Source: Dokdonia sinensis (GTDB taxonomy: Bacteria; Bacteroidota; Bacteroidia; Flavobacteriales; Flavobacteriaceae). From it: 64,000 bases of DNA. The stretch is from NCBI RefSeq assembly GCF_003688895.1, contig NZ_REFV01000002.1, positions 124,001 to 188,000 on the forward strand, given 5' to 3'. This document shows positions 58,072 through 64,000 of the stretch, one piece after another. The position numbers were made by a program, and so were the translations under genes. The first letter of the stretch is position 1; the number at the start of each line of letters is the position of its first letter. The notes beneath the pieces are model-generated. The model was not told where the DNA came from, did not search any database, and saw only the letters and a list, made by a program, of their open reading frames with translations.

Positions 58072-58179
58072 CGCAATGATTATTCATTCGTAAAACCTTC
58101 CGCCTGTGCAGAAGCGTATTAAATTACGAAAGCGTGACTCATCTCACCTATCGCAATAGTTATTCATTAAAAAGTTTTC

Positions 58180-58195
58180 CGCTTTCGCGAAAGCG
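58180..58195. repeat. Iterated palindrome, full form, upstream of ALDH
   Basis: Perfect 16-mer, 173 bases upstream of the ALDH start. Confidence 0.95.
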
Positions 58196-58316
58196 TCTAA
58201 AAACCGAAATCATTAATAAAAATGTACTAGCGATTTTTTATCAAAAAAGCCGAAATTTAATTCTTAATTTTTGATCGCACGAATTTAAGGATAATTCAAG
58301 GGTATCCATAAAAAAG

Positions 58317-58336
58317 GGCGTGATTTTCATCACGCC
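58317..58336 (-). terminator. Terminator of the 3-hydroxyanthranilate dioxygenase gene
   Basis: Stem GGCGTGA / TCACGCC with a 6-base loop; T-rich on both sides; 24 bases past the stop codon. Confidence 0.8.
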
Positions 58337-58360
58337 TAGTATTTTTAGTTACTTTTTTGA

Positions 58361-58897
58361 TTATTCTGCAGTAAAGCGTTCGTCTGCTTGCATCACTTCA
58401 CCACAATTATCGCACGTTCTTTTGTGTATATCGTTGTAAAAATCCTTAAAGTGTTTAAGGAAATCTTTCTCAATATCTGTAAGTGGGAAGTAGACGTCAT
58501 ACAATTTATTGTTACAATTATCACAGAACCACAAAAGCCCATCCTTACCCGCTACGTCATCGCGTTTACGCTCAATGACAAGGCCTATAGATCCCTCGTG
58601 ACGCACGGGAGAGTGCGGTACTTTTGCAGGGTGTAAATACATATCGCCAGGTCCAAGCTTCATCGTGCGCTTCTTACCATTGTCTTGAACGTGGACTTCG
58701 ATGTGGCCTTCCAGCTGGTAAAAAAGTTCTTCAGTCTCATTATAGTGATAATCTTTGCGGGCATTAGGCCCCGCTACGATCATTACGATATAGTCGCCTG
58801 CGTCTTTGTATAAATTCTTATTTCCCACAGGAGGCTTGAGTAAATCTCTATTTTCTTCGACCCACTTGTTGAGGTTAAATGGTTTTTGGATAGCCAT
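58361..58897 (-). CDS. nbaC: 3-hydroxyanthranilate 3,4-dioxygenase
   Basis: The 178-residue cupin opens the aromatic ring of 3-hydroxyanthranilate, in tryptophan (kynurenine) breakdown or NAD synthesis. Iron ligands lie in KDYHYNETEELFYQLEG (His and Glu) and in LHPAKVPHSPVRHE. A rubredoxin-like zinc site is given by two pairs of Cys, LWFCDNCNNKLYD and RTCDNCGEVMQ, a feature of the bacterial enzyme. Length is normal. Confidence 0.96.
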   Translation of the reverse strand: MAIQKPFNLNKWVEENRDLLKPPVGNKNLYKDAGDYIVMIVAGPNARKDYHYNETEELFYQLEGHIEVHVQDNGKKRTMKLGPGDMYLHPAKVPHSPVRHEGSIGLVIERKRDDVAGKDGLLWFCDNCNNKLYDVYFPLTDIEKDFLKHFKDFYNDIHKRTCDNCGEVMQADERFTAE

Positions 58898-58936
58898 ATG
58901 GTTTGTTTTCTATAAAAATACAATTTTCTCCGAGTA

Positions 58937-58952
58937 CGCTTTCGCAAAAGCG
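58937..58952. repeat. Variant iterated palindrome, upstream of the dioxygenase gene
   Basis: CGCTTTCGCAAAAGCG, one substitution in the core, flanked by TA on both sides; 39 bases upstream of the start. Confidence 0.9.
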
Positions 58953-58964
58953 TACCAAAAAACA

Positions 58965-58990
58965 ACCCCACATACTTAAGTTTGTGGGGT
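58965..58990 (-). terminator. Terminator of the CAP-domain gene
   Basis: Stem ACCCCACA / TGTGGGGT with a 10-base loop, followed on the minus strand by TTGTTTTTT; 40 bases past the stop codon. Confidence 0.85.
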
Positions 58991-59029
58991 CGATAATCAT
59001 ATACCTATGATTTGGGGTATCGTTGAGGC

Positions 59030-59524
59030 TTACTTTATAAATATCTGGGTGTAATAATTAATTCCGTATTCATTTGCAGCAACTCCTATTCCTGTATGAG
59101 TGTAGTTGCTTTCTATAGCTTCTTTGTGTGAAGGACTATTTAACCAAGCGGCTACAACAAGCTCAGGAGTGCGTTGCCCGTATGCTACGTTTTCGCTCAC
59201 CACCTCAGCTCCCTTTGCTTTTAGAAAATCCGAACGTTTAAAAAAGTTGTCGTGACTCATCTTATTTTGCTCTACCATATAAATGGTATGTTCGATTGCT
59301 TTTGCCTTAGACGATGTGTCTAGTCGTAGCTCATCGAGACCTATACTCGCACGATGTGCATTGATCTCATCAAGAACATCTAGCGCAAAGTCATCGTCTT
59401 GAACAATGTTTACATTTGTTTCTAAATTTGCCGTTTCATTAATTTCAGAAACAGGCTCTGGGCTGCAAGATGCCAATAGACCAATAAGGCCCATTAGGCA
59501 TAAACTTCGGTTAATCAATTTCAT
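59030..59524 (-). CDS. CAP (SCP/PR1) domain lipoprotein
   Basis: The 164-residue protein has a lipoprotein signal (LMGLIGLLASCSPEP) and a CAP domain (about 45-164): VLDEINAHRASIGLDELRLD, then HTIYMVEQNKMSHDNFFKRS, VVSENVAYG and AWLNSPSHKEAIESNYTHTG. His and Glu of the CAP cavity are present. Bacterial CAP proteins have unclear roles in envelope processes. Confidence 0.92.
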   Translation of the reverse strand: MKLINRSLCLMGLIGLLASCSPEPVSEINETANLETNVNIVQDDDFALDVLDEINAHRASIGLDELRLDTSSKAKAIEHTIYMVEQNKMSHDNFFKRSDFLKAKGAEVVSENVAYGQRTPELVVAAWLNSPSHKEAIESNYTHTGIGVAANEYGINYYTQIFIK

Positions 59525-59840
59525 AATTTGGGGTTATGATAGATGACTAATTTATAAAACTATTGCATTTAAACGTTATAATTATGTATTTAATCGATGA
59601 AATGCATAGTAAATTATATTTAGACTATAGGATTAATCTTGTTCAAGGTAGATGGAGTCGATTATGATCGACGAAATGCACAATTTTTAATTTTTCTCCC
59701 TTTTAGTGCCATTTTATAATGGATTTATAACTTTTTTGTGGGAATTTTCCTTTTTTACGCTTTCGCGAAAGCGTAATTATCACCACGCACCACGACCAAT
59801 TTTCTCCTTATATTTAAAGACTCAACAAAACAGTTGCACT
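59525..59840. other. 316-base gap between CAP and isoaspartyl peptidase genes
   Basis: AT-rich. It holds two related short stretches (ATCGATGAAATGCA near 59593 and GATCGACGAAATGCACAA near 59667) and the palindrome at 59758. No gene seen; the frame crossing it from 59706 lacks a signal peptide. Confidence 0.6.
59758..59773. repeat. Iterated palindrome, full form, upstream of the isoaspartyl peptidase
   Basis: Flanked by TA on both sides (20 bp); 67 bases upstream of the start codon. Confidence 0.95.
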
Positions 59841-60911
59841 ATGAAAAAGTTAATATATATGTGTGTCGCTTTGGTAGCGTTTGCTTCCTGTGATATGCCA
59901 GTTAAAGAAAGATCTACAGATACTGCTCAAACGGACAATCGAGCACCCGAGGAGAAATTTGGCATTGTGATCCACGGGGGAGCTGGGACAATCCTTAAAA
60001 AGAATATGAGCGATTCTCTTGAAGCAGCTTACAAAGCAAAGCTAGAAGAGGCTATCCAGGTGGGACATAAAATCCTTGCAAGTGGTGGCACGAGTATGGA
60101 AGCCGTAACTGCTACGATAAATATTATGGAAGATAGTCCGCTGTTTAATGCTGGTAAAGGTGCTGTTTTTACACACGATGGTACAAATGAACTCGACGCA
60201 AGTGTGATGGACGGAAAAACCCTTAATGCTGGCGCAATCTCTGGTGTAACTACCGTTAAAAATCCGATTAACCTCGCCGTTGCGGTTATGGATAAAAGCG
60301 AGCACGTAATGCTAAGTGCAAAAGGAGCTGAGCAGTTTGCGGCCGAACAAGGGTTGGAAATCGTAGACCCAAAATATTTTTATACAGAACGTAGATTCCA
60401 GTCACTGCAACATATTATCGATAAAGAGAAAACGGAGTTGGACCACGATGGAGACAAAAAAGTTAGTTTTGTAGATCCTTTTATTAAGGATTCAAAATTT
60501 GGAACCGTAGGATGTGCAGCACTCGACAAATACGGAAATCTTGCTGCGGGAACATCTACCGGTGGGATGACAAATAAGCGTTACAACCGCATAGGTGATG
60601 CTCCCATTATAGGTTCTGGGACGTATGCAAATAATGCGACCTGCGCAGTGAGCAGCACAGGTTGGGGCGAATTTTTTATACGCGCTCAGGTGGCCCACGA
60701 CATTAGTGCGATGATGGAATATAAAGGAGTTTCACTTCAAGAGGCAGCAAGCGAGGTCATCCAAAAGAAGGTCCCAGCTTTAGGCGGAGATGGTGGAATT
60801 GTAGCCATAGACAAGGATGGAAACATTGCAATGGAGTTCAATACTGCTGGGATGTACCGTGCTCATATGAATGCAGATGGTGAATTGACCGTAGGAATCT
60901 ATAAGAAGTAA
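59841..60911 (+). CDS. Isoaspartyl peptidase/L-asparaginase lipoprotein
   Basis: The 356-residue precursor of a Ntn-type plant asparaginase family enzyme starts MKKLIYMCVALVAFASCDMP, a lipoprotein signal; the frame from 59706 is rejected. After the anchor come FGIVIHGGAGTILK and NPINLAVAVMDKSEHVMLSA, and self-cleavage should occur before Thr222 (KFGTVGCAALDKYGNLAAGT). Thr in GTSTGGMTNK is the second active-site residue. Substrate is isoaspartyl dipeptides or asparagine. Confidence 0.93.
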   Translation: MKKLIYMCVALVAFASCDMPVKERSTDTAQTDNRAPEEKFGIVIHGGAGTILKKNMSDSLEAAYKAKLEEAIQVGHKILASGGTSMEAVTATINIMEDSPLFNAGKGAVFTHDGTNELDASVMDGKTLNAGAISGVTTVKNPINLAVAVMDKSEHVMLSAKGAEQFAAEQGLEIVDPKYFYTERRFQSLQHIIDKEKTELDHDGDKKVSFVDPFIKDSKFGTVGCAALDKYGNLAAGTSTGGMTNKRYNRIGDAPIIGSGTYANNATCAVSSTGWGEFFIRAQVAHDISAMMEYKGVSLQEAASEVIQKKVPALGGDGGIVAIDKDGNIAMEFNTAGMYRAHMNADGELTVGIYKK

Positions 60912-61690
60912 TGGTAAAAACAGCACTGATCACTGGAGCAAGTAGCGGGATAGGTAAGGAACTAGCGAGAATTCACGCAAAAAACGGCGGTAATCTAGTT
61001 ATAGTCGCCCGTAGCGAGGACAAGCTTAAAGACTTGCAAGGCGAACTCGAAAGAACCCAAGGTGTCGAGGTTCACGTTATTGTAAAGGACTTGACGACTA
61101 CCAGTGCTGCTCAAGAAATATACAATGAAGCAAAGAATAAGGGAATTGCGGTAGATTATCTTATAAACAACGCCGGCTTTGGAGGTCATGGGAAATTTCA
61201 CGAGCGGGATTGGGAAGATGATCTAGCGATGATACATCTAAATGTGGTGGCACTTACTGCGCTTTCGCGAAAGTTTTTACCCGATTTTGTGAATCGAAAT
61301 TCGGGAAGAATTCTAAATGTATCCTCCACAGCGAGTTTGATGCCCGGGCCGTTACAAGCAGTTTATTTTGCAACTAAGGCTTATGTAACCTCCTTTAGCA
61401 ACGCCATTGCCGAAGAGTTAAGCGATACAAAAGTTACCGTTACCGCATTACTGCCAGGAGCGACCGAAACAGACTTTGCCGAAACTGCAGGAATGGCAGA
61501 TGCAGATCTTTTTCAAAATACCTTTAGTGCTAGGGAAGTGGCGCAAGCAGGATATGATGCAATGCTACAAGGAAAGCTAGAAGTAATGGCTGGACTTACC
61601 TTTGGTCAAAAAGTGATGATGAAGACGCTAGCGATTACTCCGAAAAAGCTCGTGATGAAGCAGGTGAGGAAATTACAGGAGAAAAAGTGA
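60911..61690 (+). CDS. SDR family oxidoreductase
   Basis: The 259-residue protein has the cofactor motif ALITGASSGIGKELARIHA, NNAG in LINNAGFGGHG, and Y-x3-K in YFATKAYVTSF. C-terminal residues resemble 3-oxoacyl reductases of the DltE type. Its start codon overlaps the isoaspartyl peptidase stop by one base (TAATG). A palindrome at 61260 encodes ALSRKF. Confidence 0.92.
   Translation: MVKTALITGASSGIGKELARIHAKNGGNLVIVARSEDKLKDLQGELERTQGVEVHVIVKDLTTTSAAQEIYNEAKNKGIAVDYLINNAGFGGHGKFHERDWEDDLAMIHLNVVALTALSRKFLPDFVNRNSGRILNVSSTASLMPGPLQAVYFATKAYVTSFSNAIAEELSDTKVTVTALLPGATETDFAETAGMADADLFQNTFSAREVAQAGYDAMLQGKLEVMAGLTFGQKVMMKTLAITPKKLVMKQVRKLQEKK
61260..61273. repeat. Iterated palindrome, 14 bp, inside the SDR gene
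   Basis: CGCTTTCGCGAAAG, read as LSRK, just before the active-site strand. Confidence 0.93.
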
Positions 61691-61724
61691 ATGATAATTA
61701 ACTAATTTAAAGCGAATATAGGTG

Positions 61725-61753
61725 GAGATTCCCGCCGGAGTTTATCCTGAGCG
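61725..61753. repeat. GAGATTCCCGCC..TTTATCCTGAGCG repeat, copy 1
   Basis: GAGATTCCCGCCGGAG then TTTATCCTGAGCG. A second copy lies at 62233, so each precedes a small gene. Confidence 0.75.
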
Positions 61754-61849
61754 CTTTGACAGAATTTTCCAGTTTGCAGGTTTTAAAATAACATTTAAAA
61801 AGCAATAATTTAAAAATCGCCTCAGTCGAAGGGCGGGAATTGATTAAAT

Positions 61850-62200
61850 ATGAACAGAGCTTGCCCAGAATGTGGCGATAAGATTATAGGTCGTGCAGAT
61901 AAGAAATTCTGTAGTGACTCTTGTCGCAATGCGCATAACAATAGTCAGAATAAGGATACTAAAAATATTATGCGCAATATAAATAACAGACTGCGCAAGA
62001 ATTACCGAATCCTAGAAACCCTAAACCCAGAGGATAAAACTAGGGTGCCTAAGTCCAAACTAGACGCTGCTGGTTTCGATTTTAACTATTTTACAAGTAT
62101 CTACACCACAAAAGCGGGAACGGTCTATTACTTTATATACGACCAGGGGTACTTACCGCTGGACGGGGATTTTTACGCGCTGGTGAAACGTAATAAGTAA
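61850..62200 (+). CDS. Zinc-ribbon (DUF2116-like) small protein
   Basis: The 116-residue protein has an N-terminal zinc finger CPECGDKIIGRADKKFCSDS with CRNAHN. The remainder is a helical and strand part (TYNNRLRKNYRILETLNPED-like) with a C-terminal YFIYDQGYLPLDGDFYAL. The finger resembles those that help fold bacterial RNA-binding or nucleic acid-associated proteins; no function is known. Confidence 0.75.
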   Translation: MNRACPECGDKIIGRADKKFCSDSCRNAHNNSQNKDTKNIMRNINNRLRKNYRILETLNPEDKTRVPKSKLDAAGFDFNYFTSIYTTKAGTVYYFIYDQGYLPLDGDFYALVKRNK

Positions 62201-62232
62201 GTGTCAGATAATATATAAGAATATTTAATTAA

Positions 62233-62261
62233 GAGATTTCCGCCATAGTTTATCCTGAGCG
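62233..62261. repeat. GAGATTCCCGCC..TTTATCCTGAGCG repeat, copy 2
   Basis: GAGATTTCCGCCATAG then TTTATCCTGAGCG, followed by GATAGTCGAAGGACGGGG, 19 bases before the GNAT start. Confidence 0.75.
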
Positions 62262-62289
62262 ATAGTCGAAGGACGGGGATGAAAAGAAT

Positions 62290-62817
62290 ATGGAATACCA
62301 CATAGAAACAGAACATCTCATCCTTCGTGAGATACGCATAGAAGATACGGGAGATTTATATAGGCTAGATAGTAATCCCGTTGTACATAAATATTTAGGA
62401 AATAAACCTATTTCCTGTATGGGGAAAGCGCGTCACTATATTGACTACATTATTATGCAGTACGAGAAGTATGGCATAGGACGCTGGGCAACCATTGAGA
62501 AAAGTTCTGGGGATTTTATAGGCTGGTCGGGTCTTAAAATGAATTTTGAAGAGGAAATGAACGGTCATATAAACTACTATGATATAGGCTACCGCTTTAT
62601 GCCAGAATATTGGGGTAAGGGCTATGCAACAGAATCCTCTATTGCCGCGAAAGATTACTTCTTTGGGCATTTTCCTGGCCACAAACTCTGCGGTTTAGCA
62701 GAGATTGGTAATGGTGCTTCTTGTCGTGTTCTTGAAAAAATAGGACTCGAACGTAAGGATGATTTTTACTATGAAAAAGAGGATGTAGATATTGCTTGGT
62801 TTGAGCTTGAGAAGTAA
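62290..62817 (+). CDS. GNAT family N-acetyltransferase (RimJ/RimL-like)
   Basis: The 175-residue protein has the RimJ/RimL-type GNAT fold: TEHLILREIRIEDTGDLYRL at the start, GRWATIEKSSGDFIGWSGL, then YDIGYRFMPEYWGKGYATES (acetyl-CoA site) and GNGASCRVLEKIGLERKD. It probably acetylates a protein N-terminus or small amine. It converges with the CBS gene with no gap between stops. Confidence 0.9.
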   Translation: MEYHIETEHLILREIRIEDTGDLYRLDSNPVVHKYLGNKPISCMGKARHYIDYIIMQYEKYGIGRWATIEKSSGDFIGWSGLKMNFEEEMNGHINYYDIGYRFMPEYWGKGYATESSIAAKDYFFGHFPGHKLCGLAEIGNGASCRVLEKIGLERKDDFYYEKEDVDIAWFELEK

Positions 62818-63282
62818 TTACTTCCACGTCTGTCCATTCAATTTTAAAGCAGCCTTGAGCACATCTTTTTGGCTAATCTGACCTACTAGTTTTCCATTTT
62901 CTACGATGGGGAAACGACGTCGTTTGGTCTCTAGAAACTTATTTGCCGCATCAAAAACGTTCATATTTCCATCTATCGTATCCACGTTAGAAACCATATG
63001 TTTTTCGACTTTCATATTGTCCATAGGCATATTGTAATATCGACTTTCTGAAATCTGTTTCATACAATCGCCTTCAGAGATAATACCTAATAACTCGTTT
63101 TTGTCATTCACAACGGGCCCACCAGAAATTTTATTTTTAATGAGGCTGGTCATTACCTCCATAACAGACTGGTCTGGCTTAAAGGTGATGAGTTTACGAG
63201 TCATATAATCACTTACTTTAATTTCTGAGGTGGTGCCTTTGGTATCTTTTGCACGCTTGCCCATAAAACTTTTGATTGCCAT
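62818..63282 (-). CDS. Two-CBS-domain protein
   Basis: The 154-residue protein has two CBS domains (about 20-80: VSDYMTRKLITFKPDQSVME; about 87-148: MVSNVDTIDGNMNVFDAANK). CBS pairs bind adenosine nucleotides and regulate partner proteins; here it stands alone. It diverges from the M28 peptidase gene with the palindrome in between. Confidence 0.93.
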   Translation of the reverse strand: MAIKSFMGKRAKDTKGTTSEIKVSDYMTRKLITFKPDQSVMEVMTSLIKNKISGGPVVNDKNELLGIISEGDCMKQISESRYYNMPMDNMKVEKHMVSNVDTIDGNMNVFDAANKFLETKRRRFPIVENGKLVGQISQKDVLKAALKLNGQTWK

Positions 63283-63338
63283 AACTGTCTGGTTTTGAAT
63301 TCTTGAAGTTAATGAATTTTGTTGATATTTTATGTTTC

Positions 63339-63354
63339 CGCTTTCGCGAAAGCG
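63339..63354. repeat. Iterated palindrome, full form, between CBS and M28 genes
   Basis: Perfect 16-mer in the divergent promoter region, 57 bases from the CBS start and 60 bases from the M28 start. Confidence 0.95.
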
Positions 63355-63414
63355 TACTCCATCCTAAAAATCGTATTTTACGTTGACTAAAATTCAACCA
63401 AAACCAACTAGTTT

Positions 63415-64000
63415 ATGAAACGCCTTCGCCACATCGTCTCATTTGTTTTACTATTACTTCTCACCTGGCTCAGCTTTTACTCGCTATTGCCTAAGAAAGT
63501 GACTAAAGCAGACGCTCCCCTTACTGAATTCTCCACCGAAAGAGCCTTAGAACAACTCAAGGTAATTTCAGAAAAACCACATTATGTAGGGTCAGAGGCG
63601 CACGCTGAGGTGAGAGATTATATTATGATGGAGTTGCGTAAACTGGGTCTGGAGCCAGAAATTCAGGAAGGATTTGTGCTTGATAGTTGGTGGGGTTCCA
63701 GCACACTTGTAAAACCTCAAAATATAGTAGCTAGATATAAGGGAACCGCGCCCACCAAATCGCTATTGCTTATGTCGCATTATGATAGCGCACCACATAG
63801 CAAATCTTACGGGGCGAGTGATGCAGGTTCTGGAGTAGTAACTGTTTTAGAAAGTCTACGCGCTTATCTTGCAGGCTCAGAAAAACCAAAGAATGATATT
63901 ATTGTCCTTTTTACAGACTCTGAAGAACTCGGTCTCGACGGAGCAACGCTTTTTACTAAAGAACACCGTTGGGCAAAAGACGTAGGAGTAGCGCTCAATT
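63415..64000 (+). CDS. M28 family metallopeptidase, 5' part (cut by window edge)
   Basis: The ATG at 63415 opens a frame that stays open to the window edge (195 codons). It encodes an N-terminal membrane anchor (HIVSFVLLLLLTWLSFYSLL) and the start of an M28 zinc aminopeptidase. Metal ligands are seen in LLLMSHYDSAPHS (His), GASDAGSGVV (Asp) and FTDSEELGLDGA (Glu/Asp). The remaining part is outside the window. It would release amino acids from peptides in the periplasm. Confidence 0.88.
   Translation, partial: MKRLRHIVSFVLLLLLTWLSFYSLLPKKVTKADAPLTEFSTERALEQLKVISEKPHYVGSEAHAEVRDYIMMELRKLGLEPEIQEGFVLDSWWGSSTLVKPQNIVARYKGTAPTKSLLLMSHYDSAPHSKSYGASDAGSGVVTVLESLRAYLAGSEKPKNDIIVLFTDSEELGLDGATLFTKEHRWAKDVGVALN

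Larger units (their letters stand above)
58007..58360. other. 354-base gap upstream of the ALDH gene
   Basis: Holds a repeat fragment (58029-58071), a full palindrome at 58180 and a terminator at 58317. No gene seen. Confidence 0.6.

Overview
The window is an ordinary chromosomal stretch from a marine-type member of the Flavobacteriaceae (Bacteroidota). The grounds are the gene families: HU-CCDC81/SPOR protein, a full bat aerotolerance operon, many short lipoproteins with Bacteroidota-style signal peptides, A-rich start regions instead of strong Shine-Dalgarno sites, and TAnnTTTG-like -7 promoter boxes. A Dokdonia-like genus is a guess from overall feel, not something the sequence proves. No rRNA, tRNA, CRISPR array, insertion sequence or prophage was seen. 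Both window edges cut genes.

Layout. 1-13.9 kb is housekeeping: SPOR protein, dprA, an S9 prolyl oligopeptidase, DUF1761 and SnoaL-like proteins, a thioesterase, an SDR/TetR pair with two matching operator-like sites, a cyclic-nucleotide-binding-domain/thioredoxin-reductase-like fusion with a UBP zinc finger protein, a Kbp (BON-LysM) protein, nadD, gmk and yicC. 14.4-18.9 kb holds a lipoprotein, a bestrophin channel, a YheT hydrolase, an azurin and a ParE-type toxin-antitoxin pair. 18.9-28.5 kb is a divergent sugar-oxidation locus: GMC dehydrogenase, its small subunit and a TIM-barrel protein on one side; a TIM-barrel lipoprotein, an MFS permease, a Gfo/Idh/MocA oxidoreductase, another TIM-barrel isomerase and two DUF1080 proteins on the other. 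Together these look like a 3-keto-glycoside pathway that oxidises, cleaves and re-reduces sugars. 28.5-36.6 kb has SdpI-like proteins, pheS, cvpA and a SulP-carbonic anhydrase-SulP set for bicarbonate. 36.7-46.2 kb is the eight-gene moxR-DUF58-bat operon. 46.3-64 kb mixes an aldo-keto reductase, SDRs, an AlbA-domain protein, a phosphoesterase, a YdjI/YdjG-like pair, OsmC, an OmpA/HhH pair, ALDH7, 3-hydroxyanthranilate dioxygenase, isoaspartyl peptidase, GNAT, CBS and a truncated M28 peptidase.

The most striking signal is not a gene. A perfect palindrome, CGCTTTCGCGAAAGCG, and its slightly shorter forms occur 30 times in 64 kb, about once per 2.1 kb, inside genes (12 copies, read in all three frames as AFAKA, LSRK or RFRES) and, far more densely, between genes (18 copies). 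A second dispersed family has conserved ends (GGTGGTTGAGTG and TATCGAAAC) around a hairpin whose stem sequence differs from copy to copy while remaining self-complementary. A third family resembles TCATTCCCGCGAAGGCGGGAATC. These repeats, the CxxC-less reductase beside a UBP zinc finger, the 3-keto-sugar locus and an unannotated 39-residue protein are the points most worth a second look.
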